Assembly (NCBI GenBank): GCA_049969495.1
Contig: JBMFOT010000039.1
Span: 1-33,401 of the forward strand
Direction: 5' to 3'
From: HRBIN16 sp049969495
Lineage (GTDB): Bacteria > Armatimonadota > HRBIN16
DNA: 33,401 nt
Position numbers and translations under genes: made by a program
In this document: in pieces, positions 7,967 to 16,145 of the stretch
How the letters are laid out: each line of letters opens with the position of its first letter
Position numbering within the stretch: position 1 is the stretch's first letter
The notes under the pieces: generated by a model
What the model saw: only the letters and a program-made list of their open reading frames with translations
Database searches by the model: none
Told to the model about the DNA's origin: nothing

Positions 7967-8956
7967 CTACGGGCGACGCAACAGCGCGTCGGAATTGGAG
8001 CCATGCACAGCCGCATGGCAACCTGCCATCCAGCAAGTACGTCCCGGGTAGTGCGTTGCCGATTTGTCGGTGTGGCACTGAGTGCACAACCCTCTCGAGA
8101 AGGCGTTCAGCAGTTTGGGGTTTTGCGAGCCATGTGCCCGATGGCACTCGGTACATCCCTCTCCACTCCATCCGGCGACCGGATCATGCTCATAGGTGAA
8201 CGGTCCGGTTTTGTCGGGATGGCAGCTGACGCACATCTCTTTGATGGGGCGGAAGCGTTTCTGCGCTGCCTTGCTGGGGTGGGCCTCATGGCATTCGCTG
8301 CACTCCAGCCTGCGTTCAGGAACCGGATGGTGGAAGTTGAGCCGGAACTCGTTCGCCTGACGCTGATGGCACTGACTGCACAGGATGGGGTCGTCGAACT
8401 TCAGCAGGCGACGAGGTTGTGGCTCCTTCTCCGTCTGCGGCGAGCGCAGGCTTCCCAGATTAATCAGACCTCGTGCGGGTGGCTCCTTGTGCGGCTGCCA
8501 GTGAATCTGGTGGCACGCGGTACAGGCTACATCCGCTTTTCCATGCTGGGTGCGATGCCATTGTGACAGGCGCATGGTATCCGCATGGCAGCGCAGGCAC
8601 ATCGCCGCAATGTCCGCCGGCTTGGACTGGCTGTAGCTGAAGATTTTGGAGGGGTCCTCGAGGTGAGGTTTCGCCGGCCCGTGACAGGCTTCGCATCCCT
8701 GCTTATCCACAGGCAGTTTCGGGTTTCGCACAAAGGGGGCGTGCGGCGAGCGGTTGAAGTTATCGGCGTGAGGATAGTGGCACCCCGCTTCAGCGCAGTC
8801 CTTCTCGCCCATATAATCATCGGGCGTCGCCTTGGCAAAGAGGCTCAGCGGATAAGGGGTTGTCTTCTGCTGCTCTTTCTCCGCCACAACGGTTACCGCT
8901 GCTAACAATGCCAGCGCTACTGCGCTCACACCGAGCCAACGTTTTTGCGCGTTCAC
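7967..8956 (-). CDS. DmsE/MtrA-like decaheme cytochrome c
   Basis: From the GTG at 8956 the protein has 329 residues: a hydrophobic signal or anchor (residues 7-26), then ten haem sites. Eight are CXXCH (Cys 88, 120, 145, 193, 219, 242, 268, 291). The first and last are CX4CH (Cys54-Cys59-His60 and Cys308-Cys313-His314). The spacing and segments such as FRLNFHHPVPE and CSECHEAHPS resemble the decahaem DmsE/MtrA family, whose members pass electrons from the periplasm into an outer-membrane barrel. I chose GTG at 8956 rather than ATG at 9001 because GGGAGGAG (complement of 8963-8970) sits 6 nt upstream and the signal peptide then starts cleanly. It is the first gene of the operon; its stop overlaps the ribosome binding site of the barrel gene. 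Confidence 0.85.
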   Translation of the reverse strand: MNAQKRWLGVSAVALALLAAVTVVAEKEQQKTTPYPLSLFAKATPDDYMGEKDCAEAGCHYPHADNFNRSPHAPFVRNPKLPVDKQGCEACHGPAKPHLEDPSKIFSYSQSKPADIAAMCLRCHADTMRLSQWHRTQHGKADVACTACHQIHWQPHKEPPARGLINLGSLRSPQTEKEPQPRRLLKFDDPILCSQCHQRQANEFRLNFHHPVPERRLECSECHEAHPSKAAQKRFRPIKEMCVSCHPDKTGPFTYEHDPVAGWSGEGCTECHRAHGSQNPKLLNAFSRGLCTQCHTDKSATHYPGRTCWMAGCHAAVHGSNSDALLRRP

Positions 8957-9061
8957 AGGAAGCTCCTCCCGAGAACAAAGAGTTTGTTGTACAGAACGCA
9001 CCAGGCTACTAGTATGTCAAAATAAGATAGATATACTATAGTTCCTCAGTTCACTAATTTA

Positions 9062-9090
9062 AATATACAGGATAACGGTGCGATTGTCAA
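9062..9090 (-). promoter_or_regulatory. Near-consensus sigma-70 promoter of the cytochrome operon
   Basis: On the minus strand TTGACA (complement of 9085-9090) and TATATT (complement of 9062-9067) are separated by exactly 17 nt. The predicted transcript would start near 9055, leaving a leader of about 100 nt that is AT-rich and begins only 10 nt beyond the previous gene's stop. This argues that the conduit operon has its own promoter. No operator palindrome was identified. Confidence 0.65.
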
Positions 9091-9100
9091 TGAGGAGAAG

Positions 9101-10948
9101 CTATTTTTCTGATAAAAACTTTGAAAGAGGTTCCTCTTTTTCCTGCTTCGCAGAGGAAGAGGAGACAGGGTTTCTGCGAATCGAGAAGCTATAGCGCACA
9201 GACCTCCAGGAATCGATGCCGAAGTAGAAGGTTATCTGCTCTACTTGAGCCTGTGCCTGCCTGTTGGGAGCGTTGGGAACCAGACGGCGCTGTTGCTCCA
9301 GCTCCTCAGGGCTTTCGGCGGTGATAGACACCCTTTCGTCGGTGAGCGTGTAGGCTTCTTCGCGCCAGCGTTCCACCACGAAAGCGAGAGCCGGTTGTAA
9401 CTCGGCATTGTTCAACGCATCGAAGAGAATCATCTTCGGCTCCTCGTATAGTTTCGCCAGCATCGCTTCGCGGAACATCTTCTGTTGAGCGGGTGTGAGG
9501 CTTACGTAAGGCAGAGGCTGTCGTTGCAGGGCGGCGTTCTTCTGGTCTGCGCTCAGGCTTGCCCAGAAGCGGAGAGCAGGTGCAGCGTGTTGCAGGGGAG
9601 TGTGGTCAAAGCGGAAAAGGCACTCTTGCCATACGAGGCGTGTTATTCCCTCCGAAGTGAGATGAGAAGCGAGGGTAGCGTAGTCATCCAGCGATATACC
9701 CTCTTCTTGCGCCTTGCGCTCCATCGCGCGCACCAGCCTCTCCGGTGGCTCGCTTCGTTTCAGTCGCCAGTATCGCCGGTGGCGAAAGAGCAGCCAGTCT
9801 TCTTCCACACGTAGATAGCCTGCATGCCACATGGGGGAGCCTTGCAACCACTCTATCAAGGTGTCACCTTGCTCGATGAGGGGTTCAGGCAGGCGAAAGG
9901 AGTCGGCAACCACGTTGAAACCACTATACATGACGAAACGCTGAAGCCAGTCGGCAATCGTGGCAGGCGAGCGGGGGTCTGTCAAGACAGGTCTGCGGTG
10001 AATCTGCTTCTTCAGTCGAGGGTCGCGTCCGAGAGCCTCCTCCGGGGTACACCACGACAGCCAGCGCTGGTGCAGTGGTATCTGCAGGGAAGCATCGGGA
10101 CGTATTCCTTCCTCATTAACGAAGAAGTCGGGCTCTATACTCTTCCCCCTCAGGTACTCTGCCGATTCCGTTCTCAGGTAAAACAGCAGGCGCATCTGTT
10201 GGCTGTCGAAGCGGATGCCAAAGTGTACCAGCTGGGGCTGGGGGTCTAAAAGCGTCACCCACCTGAGGGCGTCAGGAGGCAGGGGCAAGGTGTTCGGCTC
10301 TCCAGAGGTGGAGAACCACAGCACCTCTCCATCCCAGAACGGTCTCCATACGCTTGCAGGGTACCGACGATAGCACCAGCCCGCAAGGTATTGGTGCAGA
10401 TAAACCCCGCTAAGCAGGTAGTTCCGTTTAGCGAGGGCGTCGCGCCGGTCTTGCCAGCCGGGAGGTTTCTCCCTTTCCAGACGCTCCATCTCCTCTTCCA
10501 CTGCACGCCGTTTTGCTACCAGGGTCAGGTAGTCCTCTCTGGCAGCTTGTAACCACTCGCGCAACATCTTCTCGGCATCGCGGCGCAGGGCGTTGCGCTC
10601 CCACTCCAGCGTGGCACACTCCTGCTGCATCGCTTTCGGGTCGGGAAGCAGGTGGTAGCCCTCTCCGTTTCTCTCACACCGGATGTCCAGCAGGATGGTC
10701 AGCTTCTCCAGCACCTGCCACGCGGGTTTGTCCTTCACCAGAAGGGTGGCTTTTTCTTCCTGCAGGGCGGGGTCTACGGTAAAAGCAACTCCCGTTTGTT
10801 TACTCAGCTCCTGTGCCACTTCGTCCAGCAAGGCATTGGCGAGATGCAGGGTAACCGCCTTTTGCAAGCGAGTATCCTTTTGCCAGTCGTTAGCCTGCGC
10901 CTGCAAGCACAGGACAAGGCATAAGGCTGTGAGCAGCAGACGGCGCAT
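9101..10948 (-). CDS. Secreted protein with secretin/STN-like N-terminal domain, unknown function
   Basis: A 615-residue protein with a signal peptide (LLLTALCLVLCLQAQA). Residues 30-90 (VTLHLANALLDEVAQELSK...) have the beta-alpha-beta pattern of the STN/secretin N0-type domain, including the TGVAFTVDP strand. Residues 115-165 form a Glu/Arg-rich, probably coiled-coil helix. A second stretch near 335-385 (PATIADWLQRFVMYSGFNVVAD) looks like another STN-type module. There is no secretin pore domain, so it is not a full secretin. The tail is Ser/Lys-rich. The start has AGGAGAG 8 nt upstream. It follows the amidase by 13 nt and is probably co-transcribed. The function is unknown; a cell-envelope role is an inference from the signal peptide and neighbour. 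Confidence 0.75.
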   Translation of the reverse strand: MRRLLLTALCLVLCLQAQANDWQKDTRLQKAVTLHLANALLDEVAQELSKQTGVAFTVDPALQEEKATLLVKDKPAWQVLEKLTILLDIRCERNGEGYHLLPDPKAMQQECATLEWERNALRRDAEKMLREWLQAAREDYLTLVAKRRAVEEEMERLEREKPPGWQDRRDALAKRNYLLSGVYLHQYLAGWCYRRYPASVWRPFWDGEVLWFSTSGEPNTLPLPPDALRWVTLLDPQPQLVHFGIRFDSQQMRLLFYLRTESAEYLRGKSIEPDFFVNEEGIRPDASLQIPLHQRWLSWCTPEEALGRDPRLKKQIHRRPVLTDPRSPATIADWLQRFVMYSGFNVVADSFRLPEPLIEQGDTLIEWLQGSPMWHAGYLRVEEDWLLFRHRRYWRLKRSEPPERLVRAMERKAQEEGISLDDYATLASHLTSEGITRLVWQECLFRFDHTPLQHAAPALRFWASLSADQKNAALQRQPLPYVSLTPAQQKMFREAMLAKLYEEPKMILFDALNNAELQPALAFVVERWREEAYTLTDERVSITAESPEELEQQRRLVPNAPNRQAQAQVEQITFYFGIDSWRSVRYSFSIRRNPVSSSSAKQEKEEPLSKFLSEK

Positions 10949-10961
10949 AGTTACTACTCTC

Positions 10962-12287
10962 CTACCGCCTCATCGGGGTCAGAGGACCGACGATACGTAC
11001 CGCATCGGCAATCACCACGTAGCCCGAGGGTGCTTTCGGGCGGAGGTAGACAAAGCCTGTGCCCCGTGTGAACTGGTATCGTCCCAGCCAGTTCCATTTG
11101 CCGCCGTTTGTTTGCTGGTTCACCACCTTCACGGTGGTGCCTCCGCGATGCACCACCTCGTAGCGTGCAGCGGTGCTTCGGTTGGAACCCTGGCTCCACC
11201 AGGCGTATACATCGTAATAGCCGTCTCTGGGCACGTTCAGGTACCAGCGGGCGTAGGCGGTGCTGTTGGGGTTGGTACTTGTCCAGCGATAGTCCGCCCC
11301 GTATTTGCCGGGGGCGGTAGTGCCCGTATTCCACGTGCCCCATACGGTGAAGTTCGCGCTGGTATTATCGTAGACCACATCCCAGGGCACCACGTCGATA
11401 CGGAACGACACGATGGGACCGAACCATGTTACCCCCTCGCGTACCAGCTGGTAGCTTTCCGCGTAGCTGCCGTAGCGTTCGGGCGCGGTCAGGGTAAATG
11501 CGAAATCGCCGTATCCTTCTGGCGGGGTGGTGGCGGCTACGGCGGCAGGGCGATTGGGTGAAATCCAGCTGCCCGGCGTGAAGAAGGGGCTATAACGGTC
11601 ACGGGGGTTCTGCGTGCCCAGTCGTACCGGCGTGCTACCCGTCGGTTGCCAGGTGATGTCGCCGGTGTTGCGGAAGCGGAGCAGGGCGGAGGCGGTTTCG
11701 CCCGGTCGCAGGGTAAGCGGAACCGAAGCCTCTTCCAGTATCGCCGAGGACTGAACCATCTGCATGTAGAAGTCCCAGTCCCAGTTCGGACCGGGGTCGG
11801 TGTGCGTTGCGCCGGGCACCTCCACATGTCCGATGATATAACTGCGCGTGCGCGGAATGCCGTATGTCCGGCAGATGTGACGCACCAGCGCGGCGGAGGA
11901 ATAATACATGGCGTAGGTGAACCATCTCGGGTCGTCCACCCAGCCTTCGTGCTCGATGCCGATGGAACGGCAGTTATACCACCAGTTGCCTGCGTGCCAC
12001 GCGATGTCTTTGTGGCGCACCATCTGCGTCACCTCTCCATCGGAGGAGCGAATCACGTAGTGCGCACTGACGCGCGAGCTGGGGTTCTGGAACCACGAGA
12101 TACAGCCGCTGTACGACCCCTGCACCACGTGCACCACCACATACCATATCGGGTAGGTGCTGGGGCGGTTAGACACGGTGTAGTTGCCCGAATAGGCAGG
12201 AACCCAGCGAGCGGGCGGATAGTCTTGGGAGGCGCAGGCACCCCCCAGCGAACAACACACGATGAGCCAGGTCCACCTGAGACGCAT
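10962..12287 (-). CDS. N-acetylmuramoyl-L-alanine amidase with Ig-like and golvesin-like domains
   Basis: From the ATG at 12287 (AGGAGG 7 nt upstream) the protein has 441 residues: a signal peptide ending near ACAS20; an Amidase_2/PGRP domain at 45-175; an Ig-like domain of the NBR1 type at about 190-300 (LRPGETASALLRFRNTGDIT); and a golvesin/Xly-type carbohydrate-binding-like domain at 305-432 (AARYEVVHRGGTTVKV). Zn ligands are visible as H53 (VVHVVQG), H162 and D164 (ATHTDPGP), and the catalytic region includes IGIEHEGW. It would cut the amide bond between N-acetylmuramic acid and L-alanine in peptidoglycan outside the cytoplasm. An upstream ATG at 12461 in the same frame is rejected because it would add 58 residues with no signal peptide and no ribosome binding site. 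Confidence 0.88.
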   Translation of the reverse strand: MRLRWTWLIVCCSLGGACASQDYPPARWVPAYSGNYTVSNRPSTYPIWYVVVHVVQGSYSGCISWFQNPSSRVSAHYVIRSSDGEVTQMVRHKDIAWHAGNWWYNCRSIGIEHEGWVDDPRWFTYAMYYSSAALVRHICRTYGIPRTRSYIIGHVEVPGATHTDPGPNWDWDFYMQMVQSSAILEEASVPLTLRPGETASALLRFRNTGDITWQPTGSTPVRLGTQNPRDRYSPFFTPGSWISPNRPAAVAATTPPEGYGDFAFTLTAPERYGSYAESYQLVREGVTWFGPIVSFRIDVVPWDVVYDNTSANFTVWGTWNTGTTAPGKYGADYRWTSTNPNSTAYARWYLNVPRDGYYDVYAWWSQGSNRSTAARYEVVHRGGTTVKVVNQQTNGGKWNWLGRYQFTRGTGFVYLRPKAPSGYVVIADAVRIVGPLTPMRR

Positions 12288-12320
12288 AACAGCCCCTCCT
12301 TTTGCACTCTGCTCGTGAGC

Positions 12321-12350
12321 ATCATAACACGTAGGTGGTAGATACGTCAA
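12321..12350 (-). promoter_or_regulatory. Promoter for the amidase operon
   Basis: On the minus strand TTGACG (complement of 12345-12350) and TATGAT (complement of 12321-12326) are 18 nt apart, about 34 nt from the start codon. Both boxes match five of six consensus bases. Confidence 0.55.
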
Positions 12351-12527
12351 CAAGGGGCATGTGGTATCTCTTGTGTGCAGCGACAGCGGATGCTGGAAAC
12401 AGCCGCACACATCCATTTCCTGAGCAAAAAAAGTAACTATTTTTGCGAAGATTCCAACCAAAACAGCGTTTATGGTACGAATCTTGCGTTATATATTAGT
12501 AAAGCTAAAAAGAAGGAGGTTTCTCCC

Positions 12528-13706
12528 ATGACACGCTTTTTGAACGGCCTTGGCGCCACACTAGCACTCACGTTGGTGCTAGGAGCGTTGGCTGTAGCAG
12601 ATCCCGTGGTGGGTTTGGGGCAAATCGCCATCAATGGCAACCCTACCAGCGTTGGATTCGTTGACGTGCAGGTTGCGCCGCCCATCTCATCGGGGGTCGG
12701 CACCTCAACGTGGCTGTGGACCTGGACGGCAACGGGCTGGATCCTGGCGACTGGTGGGTATTCAACTCCATCATTCCACTGCAGTCTACCGACTTCGGCG
12801 GCAACGCCGCAACCTTCTCCTCCACGTTTGACCTGGGTAGCCTGAACCCTTCAGGCACGTACACGCTTTACGCCTCCTTTGACCAGTCCCCACGCTCTCT
12901 AGGGGACATCAGCAGCATGCAGGTCAGCACCCTCATGTTCAGTCTGTATGACATCGGCGACCTGCAAGACGGCATCAACCTGGGACTGGATGCCGGCGCT
13001 GGAGGACGAGGGGCAAATAGCTCACCGCCGTCCTCTGGGAACCCCGGACTGTCTCCTGCCTCTACGATTATCGGGCGGGTACGCCACGACACGCCCGGCA
13101 TCAAGCAGAAAAAGAACGAATGTGCCCCCACCTCTGCCGCACAGAGCCTTTTGTGGCTTCAGAAAAGGCACCCCGGTGCGCTGGGAGGCAAACTGCCTGG
13201 GCAGAATGACCTGATTGACAAGCTGAAAACGGCAATGGACTGGGACGACGGCATTGCACCGGAGGATTTCGAACCGGGCAAGAAGCAGGTCATCAAAGAC
13301 CTCAATCTGGACAGCCTTATCATTACCAAAAGCGGAGGGCAGTTTGACGGTATCAACACCTTCGATTTCGTGAAACAAGAGATCGAAAGGGGTGAGGACG
13401 TGGAGCTGCGCATCCAGTACAAAGATGCAGCCGGAAACAACGATGGTGGGCACTGGGTAACGGTCGCAGGCTGGTTTGATGATGGCACGAAGAAGAAACT
13501 GTTCTTCAAAGACCCTCTGACCGGCGGCGACACCGTCGACGAGTACGAGCTGGACGGCACGCGCATCAAGAACTACAAATACGGCGGTAATGCCTATATC
13601 AGCTTTGCTGTCGCAGTCGGTAATCCCCGAACCCGGCACCATGGCGCTGTTCGGTATCGGCGTGTTGGTGCCCGGTCTGGCAGCACTGCGTCGCCGCAAG
13701 CGTTAG
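12528..13706 (+). CDS. PEP-CTERM-anchored, C39-like cysteine peptidase-type protein, two frameshifts
   Basis: The ATG at 12528 follows AGAAGGAGG and opens a signal peptide (TRFLNGLGATLALTLVLGAL). After VDVQVAPPISS the sense shifts frame at the GGGGG run near 12692-12696; the next part reads HLNVAVDLDGNGLDPGDWW in another frame. That frame carries a papain/C39-like pair: Cys in NECAPTSAAQSLLWL, and His in GGHWVTVAGW, followed by FFKDPLTGG. Near 13612-13620 the sense returns to the first frame and ends with VIPEPGTMALFGIGVLVPG and LRRRKR, a classic PEP-CTERM sorting tail, with TAG at 13704. The product would therefore be a surface-sorted cysteine-peptidase-like protein of about 392 residues. 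Two compensating indels suggest sequencing error, although decay is possible. If read only from the GTG at 12710 the frame would run to 13891 and lose both signal and tail. Confidence 0.7.
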
Positions 13707-13714
13707 CGACTGGT

Positions 13715-13764
13715 GGCGAGGCTCGTGTGGTGGCAAGCAGTATCGGCACGGCAGGAGCCTCGCC
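13715..13764. repeat. Inverted repeat GGCGAGGCTC / GAGCCTCGCC
   Basis: GGCGAGGCTC (13715-13724) and its exact complement GAGCCTCGCC (13755-13764) flank a 30-nt spacer, just after the PEP-CTERM stop codon. The right arm with its flank (GGCAGGAGCCTCGCCCTCC) nearly recurs at 17203-17220 (GGCAGGGGCTCGCCCTCC), so part of it is a dispersed intergenic repeat. A transcript-end role is possible. Confidence 0.5.
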
Positions 13765-13896
13765 CTCCGTTTGTCCTGCATTTGTAGCAGCGCCGGCTGA
13801 AATACGCGCGGAATGGAGTGCGAAGCATTCCCCCTTCCCTCCGCGAATGCGCTCAAGGCGACTTATTCCCTACACCCCGCACCGAGTATAATCCGG

Positions 13897-13926
13897 TTGC
13901 CTTGCTTGCGTTACGCCTGTTACAAT
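13897..13926 (+). promoter_or_regulatory. Candidate promoter of the GHL10 gene
   Basis: TTGCCT (13897-13902) and TACAAT (13921-13926) are 18 nt apart; the -10 lies 31 nt upstream of the ATG at 13958. Confidence 0.5.
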
Positions 13927-13957
13927 AAGAGTGTTGCCCTTTGCACGGAGGCTGATT

Positions 13958-16141
13958 ATGCAGCGAGTAATGGGCTGGCTTGTTTCGATAGTGGCTTTGC
14001 TGCTCGTCATGGCACAGGCGCATGCTGTGCCGGAGCTGCGCGCTTTCTGGGTGGATACCTGGCATGCGGCGATGCGCACGCCAGCGGAGATCGATGCCCT
14101 GATCCAGGCGGCGCGTACTGCGAAGGCAAACGCACTCTTTGTGGAGGTACGCAAGCGTGGCGATGCGTACTATCTCTCGCACTATGAACCCATCGCTAGC
14201 GAGGTAGCGTCGGGGTTTGACCCACTGGCTTATTTGATACGGCGGGCACACAACGAAACGCCTCGCATGGAGGTACATGCCTGGCTGGTGATGCTGCCGG
14301 TGTGGAACTCCACCACGCCACCGTCTAATCCGGCGCACCCCTTCAACCGCTTTCCTCAGTGGCTCACGCTGAACGATAGCGGTTCAAACTTCGATGGCAA
14401 CAACTACAGCTTCGACCCCGGCAGTCCGGAGGCGGCGGATTTCATGTATCGCGTTGCGCTCGATGTGCTGAGGCATTATGACGTGGACGGTATCCACTTC
14501 GACTACATCCGCTTTGCGGGCAATCGCTGGGGGTACAATCCGGTGAGTGTAAGCCGGTTCAACGCGGCGTACGGACGCACGGGGCAACCCGCATACGACG
14601 ATAGCGTCTGGTCGCAGTGGCGACGGGACCAGGTGACCCAGCTGGTGCGCCGAATCTATGCCTCTGTGGTGGCGTTGAAACCGTGGTGCAAGGTAACCGC
14701 TGCGACCATCACCTGGGGCAACGGGCCCACCAGCGAATCGGCGTGGTTTTCCACCTCGGCGTACAGCGCGGTGTTTCAGGACTGGCGAGCGTGGACGGAG
14801 GAGGGCATTCTGGACATCGCCATTCCCATGTGTTACTACAACCATGCCAACTCCACCTATCGCACCTATTTCAACAACTGGGTTACCTGGGCAAAGAACC
14901 ATCGCTACAACCGCTCGATAGCGATTGGGCTGGGGGCATATCTGAACACGCTTTCTAACACGCTCACACAGATAGACCTTGTGCGCACGCCCACCGCGCA
15001 AGGTGGATACTCGGACGGGGTGGTGTTCTACTCATACGCCGCGCCAAACGTAGACGGCTCCGGCAACATCCAGTGGTATAACCCAACCGCCTACACAACG
15101 TGGGGGAATTACTTCGGGCAGTGGGAGCCGGTTCCTGAACTACCGTGGAAGGCCAGCCCGACCACCGGCATCGTGATGGGGGTTGCGTTGCGCGGTTCGA
15201 ACCTGCAACCTCTGGACCGTGCCACGGTGAGCCTGTTCCGCAGCGGCTTCTCGCGCTCTATGTTCGCGGATGGCAACGGCGCGTTCGCGTTTATCGACGT
15301 GCCGCCGGGCACGTATACCCTGCGCGTGAGCGCATCCGGCTTGCCTGTGGTCAACCGGACGGTGACGGTTTCGGCGGGTAGCGTGTGGCGCGAGACGGTG
15401 CTCGCCGGTACTCTGGGAGGCGTGCCGTTGCCGATTGACGACCTGATTCAGCAGTCTGATGGGCTGGTGGTGATATTACCTGATGTGCGCGTTGCTGCAG
15501 GCAACGACAGGCTGGGCGGGAGCATTTATGTGGAGGATGGGCGGACGCCTACTGCCATCCGGGTGAACACGAGCCCGGCGGTGCCATGGATTGAAGGAGA
15601 CCGCGTGGCTGTGCTGGGCACGCTCTCCACACAGGGCGACGAGCGTGTGATTGTGCCTGCGGCGATACGGCTGGTGGGAATGGAAACGCCATCCACTCAC
15701 TCTCTGCAACTGCAGGTGGTATGGCAGCAGTGGCTGGGCAGTGGTGTGTCCGTGCAGGTGGACGTATCGCGCCGCGATGGTGTGCCGGTCAAGCGATATG
15801 TGCTTACACCTGACGATGCGGGTATCGCCACTTTGCCCAGAGACGGCACAATCGCTCCGGGCTGGTACGATGTGCGCGTCAAGAGCTCACACTGGTTGTC
15901 CGCGCGATTGAGGGACGTTTTCCTGCCCACCACAGGAGCCGCCGAAATCTCTCTGGTCAACGGCGATGTGGACGGCGATAACGAGGTGACCCTGTACGAC
16001 TTCGGACTGCTGGTACAGGCTTTTGGCACGATGGCGGGTGACACCCTCTGGAACCCGAACGCCGACCTAGACGGCGACGGCGAGGTGACGCTGTTTGACT
16101 TCGGTATACTGGTGAGCAGTTTCGGTTTGAGCGGAGAGTAG
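13958..16141 (+). CDS. GHL10-family glycoside hydrolase-like protein with dockerin-type tail
   Basis: From the ATG at 13958 (GGAGG 6 nt upstream) the product has 727 residues. A signal peptide ends AQAHA^V. Residues about 25-385 match the GHL10 (PF02638, DUF187) TIM-barrel family: PELRAFWVDTWH, then ANALFVEVRKRGDAYY, then DGIHFDYIRFAG and DIAIPMCYYN, with acidic candidates for catalysis in the DGIHFDY strand. Residues about 400-490 look like a carboxypeptidase-regulatory beta-sandwich (PPGTYTLRVSASG). The last 60 residues contain two Ca2+-binding dockerin-like repeats, DVDGDNEVTLYDFG and DLDGDGEVTLFDFG. It is probably secreted and acts on polysaccharide or peptidoglycan glycans; the true substrate is unknown. 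The in-frame GTG at 13931 would add nine residues and lacks a ribosome binding site. The ABC-2 permease gene begins 4 nt after the stop. Confidence 0.85.
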   Translation: MQRVMGWLVSIVALLLVMAQAHAVPELRAFWVDTWHAAMRTPAEIDALIQAARTAKANALFVEVRKRGDAYYLSHYEPIASEVASGFDPLAYLIRRAHNETPRMEVHAWLVMLPVWNSTTPPSNPAHPFNRFPQWLTLNDSGSNFDGNNYSFDPGSPEAADFMYRVALDVLRHYDVDGIHFDYIRFAGNRWGYNPVSVSRFNAAYGRTGQPAYDDSVWSQWRRDQVTQLVRRIYASVVALKPWCKVTAATITWGNGPTSESAWFSTSAYSAVFQDWRAWTEEGILDIAIPMCYYNHANSTYRTYFNNWVTWAKNHRYNRSIAIGLGAYLNTLSNTLTQIDLVRTPTAQGGYSDGVVFYSYAAPNVDGSGNIQWYNPTAYTTWGNYFGQWEPVPELPWKASPTTGIVMGVALRGSNLQPLDRATVSLFRSGFSRSMFADGNGAFAFIDVPPGTYTLRVSASGLPVVNRTVTVSAGSVWRETVLAGTLGGVPLPIDDLIQQSDGLVVILPDVRVAAGNDRLGGSIYVEDGRTPTAIRVNTSPAVPWIEGDRVAVLGTLSTQGDERVIVPAAIRLVGMETPSTHSLQLQVVWQQWLGSGVSVQVDVSRRDGVPVKRYVLTPDDAGIATLPRDGTIAPGWYDVRVKSSHWLSARLRDVFLPTTGAAEISLVNGDVDGDNEVTLYDFGLLVQAFGTMAGDTLWNPNADLDGDGEVTLFDFGILVSSFGLSGE

Positions 16142-16145
16142 CAGG

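Noticed and set aside
10683..11561. Long plus-strand open frame opposite the amidase and STN-like genes
   Set aside because: It has no family-like sequence, no ribosome binding site and low-complexity composition; the minus-strand genes are clear, so it is a shadow frame.
12288..12461. N-terminal extension of the amidase to the ATG at 12461
   Set aside because: It would run through the promoter and lacks a Shine-Dalgarno, whereas the ATG at 12287 has AGGAGG and a signal peptide.
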